A stretch of 50,678 nucleotides of DNA. Origin: Bacteroidales bacterium. GTDB taxonomy: Bacteria > Bacteroidota > Bacteroidia > Bacteroidales > G3-4614. Below are positions 7,877 through 17,658 of this stretch, in pieces (the first letter of the stretch is position 1; each line of letters opens with the position of its first letter). The translations under genes were made by a program, and so were the position numbers. A model generated the notes under the pieces. It was not told the DNA's origin, did not search any database, and worked only from the letters and a program-made list of their open reading frames with translations. The DNA lies in NCBI GenBank assembly GCA_017935575.1, contig JAGBHI010000069.1, forward strand, positions 1 to 50,678, in the 5' to 3' direction.

Positions 7877-8836
7877 CTAAATTTTTTTGGGGATTTTTAT
7901 TCCAAACACAGATGAGAGCAACGAAAGCATTGAGACTTCAAGCTCGTTTGCTGCTTGAATATCAGGAACCAATACGCGCAAACCTCGTTTATGACACTTG
8001 ATATTTATTTCTGCTGGCATTTCAATAGGTTCTCCATCTATATGCATAATACCTGCACGTTCTCTGATTATTTTAATTTCAGAAGCAGAGAATATTTTAA
8101 TTGAGGGGTTGAGTCTTAACGTTTTTGTTAGTAATTGAACAGCTGTAGGAAGTACTTCAAAAAAGTTTATATGATTTATTATTGTTATATCAATTAACCC
8201 ATCTCTTAGTGATGCAAAAGGTGCAATATAGGCATTGTTACCATATTGCGAAGCATTTCCGCAGGCTATAATAAAGGCTTTTTCGCTAATGGTTCCATCT
8301 GGAGTCTTTATGGTATATTTTTCGTTTTTATAATCAAAATACTCTTCAATTGTTTTTGTTATGTATGTAATACCTCCTCTTGATTTAGAACGTGCAAACT
8401 TTTCACTTATTTTTGCATCAAAACCGACACCGCATGTAACAAAAAAAGGAATATCGTTTGCGGTACAATAATCGGCTCTTACCATGTGTGAATTTTTTAG
8501 AGCTTTTAATGCTGCATTAATACCTACAGGAATACCTAAATGTCTTGCTAAACCATTACCGGAACCCATAGGAACTATTCCTAATATTGTTCGGGTATGT
8601 ACTAATGCTTTAGCTATCTCATTACATGTTCCGTCACCTCCAACAGACAAAACAATGTCATAACCATCTTCTGCGGCTTGTTTGGCAATTTTTGTTGCAT
8701 GGCCTGCATATTCGGTAAATGCAATTTCAACAGAAAGAGAGTCTGATTGCATAATATCCATTATTTTTTTGGGAACATCTATTTTCTTTGATGTCCCTGA
8801 AATGGGATTTATTATGGCAATAAGACGCTTTTTCAT
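7877..8836 (-). CDS. diacylglycerol/lipid kinase family protein (YegS/BmrU-like)
   Basis: Proteins of this family phosphorylate diacylglycerol or related lipids at the membrane face. The 319-aa product contains the DAGK catalytic domain with NPISGTS (residues 10-16), the nucleotide-binding GGDGT (66-70), and GSGNGLARHLG (91-101), plus the C-terminal all-beta domain with a terminal region containing a conserved HIDGEP motif. No signal peptide or membrane segment is seen. It is transcribed away from the DUF308 gene and towards tetR-fabG (123-nt gap), consistent with a lipid-metabolism neighbourhood. Exact substrate unknown. Confidence 0.9.
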   Translation of the reverse strand: MKKRLIAIINPISGTSKKIDVPKKIMDIMQSDSLSVEIAFTEYAGHATKIAKQAAEDGYDIVLSVGGDGTCNEIAKALVHTRTILGIVPMGSGNGLARHLGIPVGINAALKALKNSHMVRADYCTANDIPFFVTCGVGFDAKISEKFARSKSRGGITYITKTIEEYFDYKNEKYTIKTPDGTISEKAFIIACGNASQYGNNAYIAPFASLRDGLIDITIINHINFFEVLPTAVQLLTKTLRLNPSIKIFSASEIKIIRERAGIMHIDGEPIEMPAEINIKCHKRGLRVLVPDIQAANELEVSMLSLLSSVFGIKIPKKI

Positions 8837-8936
8837 TATTGGTACAGAGATTTTTATACTTTAAACAAAAATGTATGGTAGTATGTTTTTATAAAAATAT
8901 TTATCATTAAATATAACGTTACAAAAATAATAGAAT

Positions 8937-8967
8937 ATTGATTATATTAAAAATTTTATTAAGTTTG
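8937..8967 (+). promoter_or_regulatory. promoter of the DUF308-TPR operon
   Basis: TTG at 8938-8940 and the -7 box TAAGTTTG at 8960-8967 are separated by 19 nt, a full match to the Bacteroides consensus. The predicted start lies about 35 nt before the DUF308 ATG. Confidence 0.7.
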
Positions 8968-9008
8968 TGATACAAAAAATCAAATAAATAAACATAATAT
9001 ATCATAAT

Positions 9009-9578
9009 ATGAAAGTTATATACTCTCCTTTATCAACATTAACCCGTAGTATTATTTCTTTGTTGTTAGGTTTTGTTTTGGTTATATGGCCTGAGCAGGT
9101 AAATAGTACAATAATTACTATTTTAGGTATAATACTTTTGCTCCCATTTGTTGGAGCGCTTTTAGCTAAGTTTTTTCGTAAAAAAGATGAGTCAAAAGCC
9201 TATGATATATTACCTATAATCGGAGGTGGTGGCTCTGCAGTATTGGGTATATTGATGATAATAATGCCAAATACCTTTTCTTCTCTTTTGGCTTTATTCA
9301 TTGGAATTATGATGTTTTTTGCAGGAATTACACAAATAATAGGAGTGTTTGCCTATTGTCGTGTGGCAAAAAGTTTCTGGCTTATGCTGTTACCTTTGAT
9401 AACAATAGGTGTCGGCTTATATGCTATAACGAATTTTACTGAGATGGCAAAAACATTATGGATAATATTGGGAGTAATGATTATTTTATATGGAATATCA
9501 GAGATACTCAATTATTTTAAGGTAAAGTCAATTGACGGAAAAAATAGTCATATTGAAGAAGCCGAGATTATAGAATAG
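9009..9578 (+). CDS. DUF308 (HdeD-like) integral membrane protein
   Basis: The 189-aa protein has about six hydrophobic segments (near residues 12-30, 34-54, 73-92, 94-112, 122-138 and 144-163), the pattern of DUF308/HdeD membrane proteins; E. coli HdeD is linked to acid resistance, but function in Bacteroidota is not established. The C-terminus is a short charged tail. The gene precedes a large TPR protein by 4 nt, so the two form an operon and may work together. It lies divergent from the lipid kinase. Confidence 0.8.
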   Translation: MKVIYSPLSTLTRSIISLLLGFVLVIWPEQVNSTIITILGIILLLPFVGALLAKFFRKKDESKAYDILPIIGGGGSAVLGILMIIMPNTFSSLLALFIGIMMFFAGITQIIGVFAYCRVAKSFWLMLLPLITIGVGLYAITNFTEMAKTLWIILGVMIILYGISEILNYFKVKSIDGKNSHIEEAEIIE

Positions 9579-9582
9579 TGCT

Positions 9583-11799
9583 ATGATAATTAAAGAGATA
9601 AGAGAAACACAGGAACAATTATATAAATATATTGAGAATAGGCATTTGAATGATGTTTTTAATTATATGAAAACATTATTGACTTTATGCCAACGTCCCG
9701 ATTTGTCATCAAAACTTACTACTCTACAAGCAACATATACATATATGACACAATATATGTTGCAAGGGGCAAATGACCCTCAAAGGTTAGCATTATATAA
9801 AAATCTAATAATATCTCTATATGAGTTAAGCGATTTGATAATTGATGAGTTGATGATAAATGAATCATCAGATTATTTATATAGTAAAAGAAGATATTAT
9901 AAAACAAAAGGTGGTGTTAACATAATTCAATTGGCAACAAATCTTTTAGATACACATAAAAAATATCAGTCAATAATAAATGAGGCAAACGAAGATGAAA
10001 GAGGTGAAGAGTTATTGCCATTGTTAAAAAGTATAGAAAATTTACAAGAAGATATTTTTTCAGCTATAGCTGCAACTTTCCCTACTACTTCTGAAGAGCA
10101 AAAGGCTATAAATGATTTGTTGAATGATGAAGAATATGGTGTGATAACATCATCAGTAGCTATAACAGCATTAATGTTATCAACTCTTTATTACTATAAA
10201 GAGAGTAATATCCTTACTCTTTTAGATACATATGTTCTTAGTCGTAATGAAGAGATTAAACAGCGTGCATTATGTTGCGCATTAATATTATGTTATATAC
10301 ATAAAAATAGGGTAGAACTTTCAGATAATATTGCAAAGAGAATATCCCTTTTTTCAGAAGATAGTCTGTTTTGTCGTGATGTAAGAAATCAATTTATGCA
10401 ATTTATAAGATCTCTTGAGACGGATAAAATATCTGACATCTTTAATAAAGAGATAGTTCCTGAGATTATGAAACTTGCTCCGGAAATTAAGGGTAAAAAC
10501 GGAATTGAAGATATTTCGGAAGAAAATATGGCTTCAATGCTTGAAATAAATCCGGAGTGGGAACGTAAGATGGATGAGAGTGGTATAACTAAAAGAATAA
10601 AAGAGTTGAACGAACTTCAAGTTGATGGATCAGATGTATTAATGTCAACATTTTCATCATTGAAGAATTATCCATTTTTTAATAAAATAACCAATTGGAT
10701 AAGACCTTTTACATTACAAAATAGTGAGATATATAATTATATTAAAAAAGATGACAAAATGGGGGTTATGCTAACGAACTCTAAGTTTATGTGCAACTCC
10801 GATAAATACTCTTTGTCTCTCACATTGGTGCAATTAAAACAGATAAAACCAGATAGCACAATAGAAGATATACCATATGATATGTCAATAAACGAAATAT
10901 TTAAAGACGATAAAGATGTAAAAGGTGGTATATCAAAAAATATTGCAACACTATATATTCAAGATCTTTATAGATTATTTAAGTTGGCTTACCCTAAATT
11001 TAAATTGTATAATATATTTAAGGAGCATATAAACTTATATAAAGTAGCGGCATTAAAACCCATATTTTCAGAAGAAGATACACTAAAGTTTATTGGAGAA
11101 TTTTATTTACAGAAGGGTTATTATAAATATGCCCAAGAGTATTATGAAGAATTATCCTACCAAAATCCGAATGATGCATTATTCTATCAGAAATTAGGAT
11201 ATTGTAAGCAGATGCAGAAAAATTATGATGCAGCTATTGTTGAGTATGAAAAAGGAGAAAATATCAGGGAGGATTTTTGGACCATTCATCATCTTGCGTT
11301 ATGTTATAGAGCTATAGGAAACAAAGCAAAAGCATTATATTATTACGAGAAGGCATATGAAATGAAGCCTGAAAGTGTAACTATAGGCTTGCAATATGCG
11401 CATACCCTTTTGTCGGTAGAAAATTATTCAGAAGCATTAAAACTTTATTATAAAGTTGATTTTATAACAGAAGGTTCTTCAAAAACATGGCGTCCTATAG
11501 CGTGGTGTAACCTAATGTTGGGTAAATTAGAGCAGGCACAAACATATTTTGATAAGATATTAAGTAGTGAGCCTCTCCCTAATGACTATTTTAATGCTGC
11601 GCATACTATATTTGCTCAAAATAGAATAGCTGAAGCATACAGATTATATTCCCAATATTTAGAAAAGAGTGGAGGAGATATTGAGTTATTTAAAACCTCG
11701 TATGATACAGATACTTCTGTTTTATTGAAATTGAATATTCCTAAAGAGGATATTGCTATAATGAGGGATATGGTAACAGCAATTAATAATTATAAATAA
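9583..11799 (+). CDS. large tetratricopeptide repeat protein
   Basis: This 738-aa cytoplasmic protein has no signal peptide or membrane segment. The first 480 residues are helical, of no family I recognise; the C-terminal part (about residues 510-690) holds several TPRs, seen as YYKYAQEYYEEL, NYDAAIVEYEKG, NKAKALYYYEKA and related units with the G/A-Y-A spacing. TPRs mediate protein-protein contacts. It is cotranscribed with the DUF308 membrane protein (4-nt gap), and it may be that protein's soluble partner. Its stop codon lies within a 34-bp palindromic terminator. The gene is notably AT-rich, with many ATA and TTA codons. Confidence 0.8.
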   Translation: MIIKEIRETQEQLYKYIENRHLNDVFNYMKTLLTLCQRPDLSSKLTTLQATYTYMTQYMLQGANDPQRLALYKNLIISLYELSDLIIDELMINESSDYLYSKRRYYKTKGGVNIIQLATNLLDTHKKYQSIINEANEDERGEELLPLLKSIENLQEDIFSAIAATFPTTSEEQKAINDLLNDEEYGVITSSVAITALMLSTLYYYKESNILTLLDTYVLSRNEEIKQRALCCALILCYIHKNRVELSDNIAKRISLFSEDSLFCRDVRNQFMQFIRSLETDKISDIFNKEIVPEIMKLAPEIKGKNGIEDISEENMASMLEINPEWERKMDESGITKRIKELNELQVDGSDVLMSTFSSLKNYPFFNKITNWIRPFTLQNSEIYNYIKKDDKMGVMLTNSKFMCNSDKYSLSLTLVQLKQIKPDSTIEDIPYDMSINEIFKDDKDVKGGISKNIATLYIQDLYRLFKLAYPKFKLYNIFKEHINLYKVAALKPIFSEEDTLKFIGEFYLQKGYYKYAQEYYEELSYQNPNDALFYQKLGYCKQMQKNYDAAIVEYEKGENIREDFWTIHHLALCYRAIGNKAKALYYYEKAYEMKPESVTIGLQYAHTLLSVENYSEALKLYYKVDFITEGSSKTWRPIAWCNLMLGKLEQAQTYFDKILSSEPLPNDYFNAAHTIFAQNRIAEAYRLYSQYLEKSGGDIELFKTSYDTDTSVLLKLNIPKEDIAIMRDMVTAINNYK

Positions 11800-11826
11800 A
11801 TAGGAGATGCATCTCCTATTTATTTA
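11793..11826. terminator. bidirectional palindromic terminator
   Basis: A perfect 34-nt palindrome centred between 11809 and 11810 (core AGGAGATGCATCTCCT, flanked by TAAATAAAT and its complement) lies between the convergent TPR and prfC genes and includes the TPR stop codon. The AT flanks give weak U-tracts on both strands, so it probably ends both messages. Confidence 0.75.
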
Positions 11827-11843
11827 TTAATCTATTTCAGATT

Positions 11844-13424
11844 TTAGAATTCAGAAGTAAAGTGGAAACGAATTTTTGGGAAATCGCTTTGTGCCATCTG
11901 TAGGACATAAGCTGAGTCTGCAAGAAATACATCACGACCCTCTTTGTCTTTAGCCATATATTGGTACTTGCGCTTTTTAAAATTCTCTAACTCTGCATTA
12001 TCATCACTCTCAATCCAACATGCTTTATATAGTGATATAGGTTCCCATTTGCATTGAGCTCCATATTCGTGCAATAAACGGTATTGAATAACCTCAAATT
12101 GTAGCTGTCCTACGGTGCCAATTATACGTCGGTTATTATATTGGTTTATAAATGACTGAGCTACTCCTTCGTCCATAAGCTGATCAATACCTTTATTAAG
12201 CTGTTTTGCCTTCATAGGATCGTTGTTCTCAATATATTTGAACATCTCGGGCGAAAAACTTGGTAATCCTTTGAAGTGTAGCTCTTCACCAGCTGTAAGA
12301 GTATCTCCAATTTTAAAGTTACCGGTATCAGGTAATCCTACAATATCGCCGGGAAATGCTTCGTCAAGAACCGATTTCTTTTGTGCCATAAAGGCAGTGG
12401 GGCTTGAGAAGCGCATCATCTTGCCATGGCGAATATGTTTATAGTTCTCGTTACGAACAAATTTACCCGAACAAACCTTTACGAATGCAATACAACTGCG
12501 GTGGTTTGGATCCATATTTGCATGTATCTTAAATACAAATCCGGTAAAAGCCTCTTCTTCAGGTTTTACTTGTCGCTCTATTGCATTAATTGGTAATGGT
12601 GCAGGAGCTATATGAGTAAAGCAGTCTAATAACTCTTTAACTCCAAAATTATTTAGAGCTGAACCAAAAAATACAGGAGCCAACTCCCCTTTAAGGTAGT
12701 CATTTTTATCAAAGTCAGGATAAACTCCTGATATAAGTTCCAAATCGTTTCTCAGACGTTCTGCATCACTCTCTCCAATATAGTTTTCAAGTTCAGGATT
12801 ATTTATATCTGTAAACTCAACAGATTCAGTTACAACCTGTTTGCTTGGAGTATATAGGTTTAAGTTTTTTTCGTATATGTTATATACGCCTTTAAATCTT
12901 TGTCCAATATTTATAGGCCAACTTAATGGACGGACAGCAATTTTTAATTCACTTTCTAACTCGTCAAGAATTTCAAACGGATCACGACCTTCGCGGTCTA
13001 ATTTATTTACGAATATAATAACAGGAGTTTTACGCATACGGCAAACCTCCATTAATTTTCTTGTTTGCATCTCAACACCTTTGGCAACGTCAACAACAAT
13101 TATAACACTGTCAACGGCAGTAAGAGTGCGGTATGTATCCTCGGCAAAATCTTGGTGTCCGGGTGTGTCCAGAATATTTATTTTATAGCCTTCATACTCA
13201 AACCCCATAACAGAAGTGGCAACAGAAATTCCGCGTTGTTTCTCTATCTCCATCCAGTCAGAGGTTGCTGTCTTTTTAATTTTATTTGATTTTACAGCAC
13301 CGGCAATGTGAATAGCTCCACCAAAAAGTAACAGTTTTTCAGTTAAAGTGGTTTTACCTGCATCAGGGTGGCTTATAATTGCAAAAGTCCTTCTTCTCTC
13401 TATCTCTTGGGTAAGTGTACTCAT
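11844..13424 (-). CDS. prfC: peptide chain release factor 3
   Basis: RF3 is a translational GTPase that removes RF1/RF2 from the ribosome after peptide release. The 526-aa protein shows the G1 motif HPDAGKTT (residues 19-26), the RGISV switch, G3 DTPGH (86-90) and G4 NKLD (140-143), followed by the EF-G-like domains II and III. Length is normal. It is the last gene of a minus-strand operon and starts 6 nt after rfbD ends. Absence of the domain IV/V of EF-G distinguishes it from EF-G and TetM-type proteins. Confidence 0.97.
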   Translation of the reverse strand: MSTLTQEIERRRTFAIISHPDAGKTTLTEKLLLFGGAIHIAGAVKSNKIKKTATSDWMEIEKQRGISVATSVMGFEYEGYKINILDTPGHQDFAEDTYRTLTAVDSVIIVVDVAKGVEMQTRKLMEVCRMRKTPVIIFVNKLDREGRDPFEILDELESELKIAVRPLSWPINIGQRFKGVYNIYEKNLNLYTPSKQVVTESVEFTDINNPELENYIGESDAERLRNDLELISGVYPDFDKNDYLKGELAPVFFGSALNNFGVKELLDCFTHIAPAPLPINAIERQVKPEEEAFTGFVFKIHANMDPNHRSCIAFVKVCSGKFVRNENYKHIRHGKMMRFSSPTAFMAQKKSVLDEAFPGDIVGLPDTGNFKIGDTLTAGEELHFKGLPSFSPEMFKYIENNDPMKAKQLNKGIDQLMDEGVAQSFINQYNNRRIIGTVGQLQFEVIQYRLLHEYGAQCKWEPISLYKACWIESDDNAELENFKKRKYQYMAKDKEGRDVFLADSAYVLQMAQSDFPKIRFHFTSEF

Positions 13425-13430
13425 ATTTTA

Positions 13431-14300
13431 TTAAATATTATTTTTGTTAAGGATATCAATACATTTTTTCAGGCTTTCTTCCCAGTTGGGGATAGTTATG
13501 CCATATGTTTCTTTTATTTTGTTTTTATTCAGTACGCTATATTTTGGGCGAGTTGCTTTTGTTGGATATTGCTCAGTTGGGATAGGATTAATTTTACACT
13601 TAACTTCGGCAAGTTCATGAATTAAACAAGCAAATTCATACCAACTACATTCTCCCTCATTAGAATAATTATATATTCCGGGTATAAATGTTGGAGTATT
13701 AATTATTTGGTTAATAGCTAATGCAAGGTCAGCGGCATACGTTGGTGTCCCTTTTTGATCGTTAACTACATTTAAAGAATCTCTTACCTTACCTAAATCT
13801 ATCATGGTTTTAACAAAATTCTTTCCATAAGTAGAGTATAGCCAAGCTGTTCGTATAACTATACCACTATTAGGCAGAATAGTCAAGATAGCCTCTTCTC
13901 CTTTAAGTTTTGTTTTACCATAAACCGATTTGGGAGATGTGATATCATTCTCGTTATAAGGTTTAGTGGCATTCCCATCATATACATAATCGGTTGAAAT
14001 ATGTATTACTTTACAATCTATATCTTTTGCAGCAGTCGCAATATTTTCAACAGCTTTGCTGTTAATTAAAGAACAAACTTCAATCTCATCTTCTGCTTTA
14101 TCAACAGCAGTATATGCAGCGCAATTTACAACGAAATCAGGATTTATTTCTTTAAAAAAAGAGCTAACAGAGTTGGTGTCTGTTATGTCTAAATCGGCAA
14201 CATCTGTAAAAACATAATTATTATTTGTATCGTTGGTTGCAACACATCTCATCTCATTGCCAAGTTGACCATTGGCTCCTGTAATTAGAATTTTTGCCAT
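13431..14300 (-). CDS. rfbD: dTDP-4-dehydrorhamnose reductase
   Basis: RmlD/RfbD catalyses the last step of dTDP-L-rhamnose synthesis, NAD(P)H-dependent reduction of dTDP-4-dehydrorhamnose. The 289-aa protein has the Rossmann motif GANGQLG (residues 8-14), STDYVYDG (102-109) and the catalytic YxxxK pair Tyr127/Lys131. The other rhamnose genes (rmlA, rmlB, rmlC) are not nearby; here the gene is placed between DUF4924 (31-nt gap) and prfC (6-nt gap). This arrangement is not a polysaccharide cluster, so expression is probably constitutive with the operon. Confidence 0.92.
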   Translation of the reverse strand: MAKILITGANGQLGNEMRCVATNDTNNNYVFTDVADLDITDTNSVSSFFKEINPDFVVNCAAYTAVDKAEDEIEVCSLINSKAVENIATAAKDIDCKVIHISTDYVYDGNATKPYNENDITSPKSVYGKTKLKGEEAILTILPNSGIVIRTAWLYSTYGKNFVKTMIDLGKVRDSLNVVNDQKGTPTYAADLALAINQIINTPTFIPGIYNYSNEGECSWYEFACLIHELAEVKCKINPIPTEQYPTKATRPKYSVLNKNKIKETYGITIPNWEESLKKCIDILNKNNI

Positions 14301-14331
14301 TAAATTTTGTTCTTTAAAAAGAGAATAGATA

Positions 14332-14874
14332 TTACAATTCTAACTCGCCGCTTTTATCTTTTTTGTACAATTCAGCAAGTTTTGACAAAAATAGTGATAT
14401 TGTTTGTAATGCAGAAAGAGTTTCATTAGAAATTTCTTTTTTTGACAATCTTAGCATAAGCATACCGTATAATGAATTAAATGCTGTTTCAATATCATTG
14501 CAATCGCAATTACCTTGTTTGCTTTTAATTTCAGCAATATAAGGTAATGCTTTGTAATATGCAGCTATATACATTGGCATTTTCTGAGACTCTAACAATT
14601 GAGCATGAAGTTCTGACAATTTTATGATAATATTTACATTTATCTGTAAATGACCATTCATAGTTTTGCCTTCACTGCGCATCATTTCAATTAAGTTAGC
14701 ATACCATTCGCTAATCTCAGCTTTTTTCTCTTTTGATACATTATATTGTTCAACAATATTAGAGTTAATCAGAGCAATATCTAAATTACATGCTCTGATT
14801 ATATCCTCAACTTGCCACATATATAGCAGATACTCTGCAATATTATTTTCTCTTTTTTCTTGTGCTACAATCAT
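14332..14874 (-). CDS. DUF4924 family protein
   Basis: The 180-aa soluble, mostly helical protein matches DUF4924, a Bacteroidales family of unknown function recognisable by its MIVAQEKRENNIAEYLLYMW-type N-terminus, the EWYANLIEMMRSEGK block (about residues 57-71) and a C-terminal SLYGMLMLRLSKKEIS segment. No signal peptide. It starts 9 nt after the DUF5686 stop and precedes rfbD by 31 nt, so it belongs to the same four-gene operon. Function cannot be inferred beyond cytoplasmic location. Confidence 0.85.
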   Translation of the reverse strand: MIVAQEKRENNIAEYLLYMWQVEDIIRACNLDIALINSNIVEQYNVSKEKKAEISEWYANLIEMMRSEGKTMNGHLQINVNIIIKLSELHAQLLESQKMPMYIAAYYKALPYIAEIKSKQGNCDCNDIETAFNSLYGMLMLRLSKKEISNETLSALQTISLFLSKLAELYKKDKSGELEL

Positions 14875-14883
14875 AGTTTTGCT

Positions 14884-17433
14884 TTAGAATGAGAAGTGTA
14901 GTTCTATACGAACACCACCTTTTTTAATTTCGGGTAAATCGCGATAAGTTACGCGGAAAACATACTCTATCCTTAAAATACTTAATATATTATCTAAACC
15001 AACACCAACTTCCATATATGGTAATTTTGGCTTCCATCTTGAATTTTGATTGACATTAGGAAAACGCCATAAAGATGGGTCTATATCAGGATTATTTTTA
15101 TCAGACAAATAACCAAAGAAACCTCTAAATGAGACAACCTCTCTTATCTTTAAATACCTGATGCCAGGTATATGATTAAAAAGAATACCGTTGGCATAAT
15201 ATTCCAAATCCCATGCTGCATAGTTGTCAAAAATAAATTCAATAGGATTTAATAATGCAAAAGATTGAGGTTGAATTGTATATGTAAGGTTTGCATCTGG
15301 AATAATTAGAGCTGTATATGGAGTTTTTGTCCATACTTTGGATAAATTAATAACAGTGTTTAAGTGTCCAAAAGTAGAGAACCAAAACGCTTTCTGAAAA
15401 TTTATATCGGTGCGTTGGTAATTGTAGTGGCTATCTAAAAATCCTCTCCAACCCATTCCGTGATTTATTAAAAATATAGGAGCAGTTTTTGAAATAGGAT
15501 ATCTATTACCCTTAGTTTGATAGAATCGTTCTTTATGAGCATATCTTATTTTAAAATTAAAATCAGCTTGATTATACCTATTGAACGAATTCCCATAGCC
15601 GTCAATAAACTCTACCCATTTAGTGGCCTCTTCTGTTTTATATGCAAATCCAATATTATAAGATAATCCATGTCTATGTTCGCGCATATACTCAATTTCA
15701 GAAGTTCTCAGATATGTTGATCTTACGTCCTCCATGCGTTTAAGAGCCAAAAAGACATTATCTTTATTGGTAAATCTGTATTGTTGACCGAGTTGATTAA
15801 TATCGTATTTATGAGTTAATCGTATTTGATGGATAGGGTATTCCTTGTAATGTTCTTTTTTATCAATAAAAGAGTATATGAAATCTCCTTTATATTTAAA
15901 TCTTCCATCACGAGTACCATAAGCTACATAAGTATCAAGGAATATGCGTTTATGTAGGTTTGGAGTTGTCATACCTCCTAATCTTAAACGAGCACCTTCA
16001 ACAGTGTTACCACTAATTGTCGTATTCAAAGGCCCCAGATCAAATTTACTGTTCTTAGATGTAGGAACATATCCCGAAACTAAACTTGTAAGAATTTTCT
16101 CAGACCAATAAAATACTTTATTCTCTCGTAATTGAGTAAGAATTTTATCAACAGAGTTTTCTTTCTTTTTAATTGGAATCATTCTGTTATCGTCCCAATA
16201 TTGTTTAGGTTGCATTAAGGCATATTCATCTTCTATGACAGAACCCTCCTTATTGAAAATTGATAAATCGGCAGGAGCCTCAAAACTATAATTATCCGAA
16301 CCAATAATCCTGCGTACATATAATCCTTGAGTTCCTGGTATAAGTTCCAATTCAACAATGGCATCATCACGTTTTTTTATCCTCAACCCTTTGTCGCTAC
16401 GCTCAAACTCTTGCTTTATTTTCATACTTTCAACATAGTTGAGGTTTATATCTTTGGGAACATTCATATCTACCTTCTTAACAAAAAATGTAGAATCTAA
16501 AGTAACATACATATGTCCCACAAATCCATTTGACTCAGAGTTATGAGGAGCAAAGCCCAAATCAACACAAGAATCGCCGTCAATAACTAAAGTATCAAGA
16601 AGGTAGTATTTATAGAAAGATGTAGCAATATTAGATAAGGGACTTACAAAGCGTGTAAGCATCAAGTTGATTTGATTATCATAGATATTTACCTCTTTGA
16701 ATAGCTCGTCGTAAAATTGTTGCATACTCTCTTGGTTTAACATATCATCAATACCGGTACGACGAATAGCCTCAATATATTGTTTCTTTGAGTTAGATGA
16801 TTTTCTATAATAAATTTTAGAATTACGTTCTTTAATTGATACAGTTAAAATAGGTTTTCCTGAGACCTCTGACGTATCAACAAAATCAAACAAGAATTTG
16901 AATTTTCTAAAAATAGGTTTATCTTTTTTGCTCTCATTAAAATCGTTAAAAGCAATAGTTAATCTGTCATATTGGTCGTAAGTATAATAGTCATTCTCCT
17001 CAATACTATTTTTTTCTCCGGCTTTGATTACCTTCTTAACAAAATCAACAGCAGGATTTCCTCTTCGTTTATATCTCTCTCGTTTGGGCTTTACAACCAC
17101 CTCTTCCATAGCATATTCGGCGTTCTGAAGTTTGGCTGTAATTTGATATTTTTCGCCACGTTCAACGGGGAAGATATAGTCTTTATAACCAACAGAAGAT
17201 ATGATTAATTCTTTTGCATCAGATTTTGTTTTTATAGAGAAAGAACCCGCTTCGTCTGTCATCTGAAGAGTTTGAGTACCTCTAAAATATACAGTAACAA
17301 ATGGCATCGGTTCATTGGTTAAAGAGTCGGTCACAATACCCGATACGTATGTGGTTTGCGCATTAATATTTGTAGTTGGCGCAAAAAGAAAAGAGGTTAA
17401 GGATATAAATACAAATAATATATATTTTTGCAT
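14884..17433 (-). CDS. DUF5686 outer-membrane protein with carboxypeptidase-like regulatory domain
   Basis: The protein, read from the ATG at 17433 (849 aa), begins with a signal peptide (MQKYILFVFISLTSFLFA, cleavage near AQTT). An earlier in-frame ATG at 17481 would bury the signal and lies upstream of the -7 box, so it is rejected. After it comes a carboxypeptidase-like regulatory (beta-sandwich) domain (about residues 25-110, GIVTDSLTNEPMPFVTVYF) and the long DUF5686 region, ending in beta strands and a terminal Phe (ELHFSF), the signature of an outer-membrane beta-barrel. No TonB plug is seen. It is probably a surface or envelope-remodelling protein; substrate unknown. It heads the DUF5686-DUF4924-rfbD-prfC operon. 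Confidence 0.85.
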   Translation of the reverse strand: MQKYILFVFISLTSFLFAPTTNINAQTTYVSGIVTDSLTNEPMPFVTVYFRGTQTLQMTDEAGSFSIKTKSDAKELIISSVGYKDYIFPVERGEKYQITAKLQNAEYAMEEVVVKPKRERYKRRGNPAVDFVKKVIKAGEKNSIEENDYYTYDQYDRLTIAFNDFNESKKDKPIFRKFKFLFDFVDTSEVSGKPILTVSIKERNSKIYYRKSSNSKKQYIEAIRRTGIDDMLNQESMQQFYDELFKEVNIYDNQINLMLTRFVSPLSNIATSFYKYYLLDTLVIDGDSCVDLGFAPHNSESNGFVGHMYVTLDSTFFVKKVDMNVPKDINLNYVESMKIKQEFERSDKGLRIKKRDDAIVELELIPGTQGLYVRRIIGSDNYSFEAPADLSIFNKEGSVIEDEYALMQPKQYWDDNRMIPIKKKENSVDKILTQLRENKVFYWSEKILTSLVSGYVPTSKNSKFDLGPLNTTISGNTVEGARLRLGGMTTPNLHKRIFLDTYVAYGTRDGRFKYKGDFIYSFIDKKEHYKEYPIHQIRLTHKYDINQLGQQYRFTNKDNVFLALKRMEDVRSTYLRTSEIEYMREHRHGLSYNIGFAYKTEEATKWVEFIDGYGNSFNRYNQADFNFKIRYAHKERFYQTKGNRYPISKTAPIFLINHGMGWRGFLDSHYNYQRTDINFQKAFWFSTFGHLNTVINLSKVWTKTPYTALIIPDANLTYTIQPQSFALLNPIEFIFDNYAAWDLEYYANGILFNHIPGIRYLKIREVVSFRGFFGYLSDKNNPDIDPSLWRFPNVNQNSRWKPKLPYMEVGVGLDNILSILRIEYVFRVTYRDLPEIKKGGVRIELHFSF

Positions 17434-17460
17434 TAAAAAAATAATAAAATTTATAAGTTG

Positions 17461-17488
17461 CAAAGTTATAAAAAATATCAATACCCAA
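17461..17488 (-). promoter_or_regulatory. promoter of the DUF5686-prfC operon
   Basis: On the minus strand a -33 TTG at 17488-17486 and a -7 TAACTTTG at 17468-17461 are 17 nt apart. The leader would be about 22 nt. Confidence 0.6.
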
Positions 17489-17632
17489 TTGTTCTATATT
17501 TCTTAAACTTTATCCATTTTATAATGCTTTATTATTCTCTATAACATAATTTAGAAATTATTGTAAATTAATGATTAAAGCAGTAATAGATATAAAATTG
17601 ATATAAAATATAAATATTCAAAAAAACGTTAT

Positions 17633-17640
17633 TATCTTCG
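17633..17640 (+). promoter_or_regulatory. putative -7 box of the CYTH gene
   Basis: TATCTTCG lies 18 nt upstream of the CYTH start and resembles the variant -7 box used ahead of tetR. No convincing -33 element is placed 19-20 nt upstream, so this is a weaker call. Confidence 0.4.
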
Positions 17641-17658
17641 CATAAAAATATAGAAGTT

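Noticed and set aside
17434..17481. Upstream start for the DUF5686 protein
   Set aside because: It would place extra hydrophobic residues before a normal signal peptide and lies upstream of the -7 box at 17468-17461.
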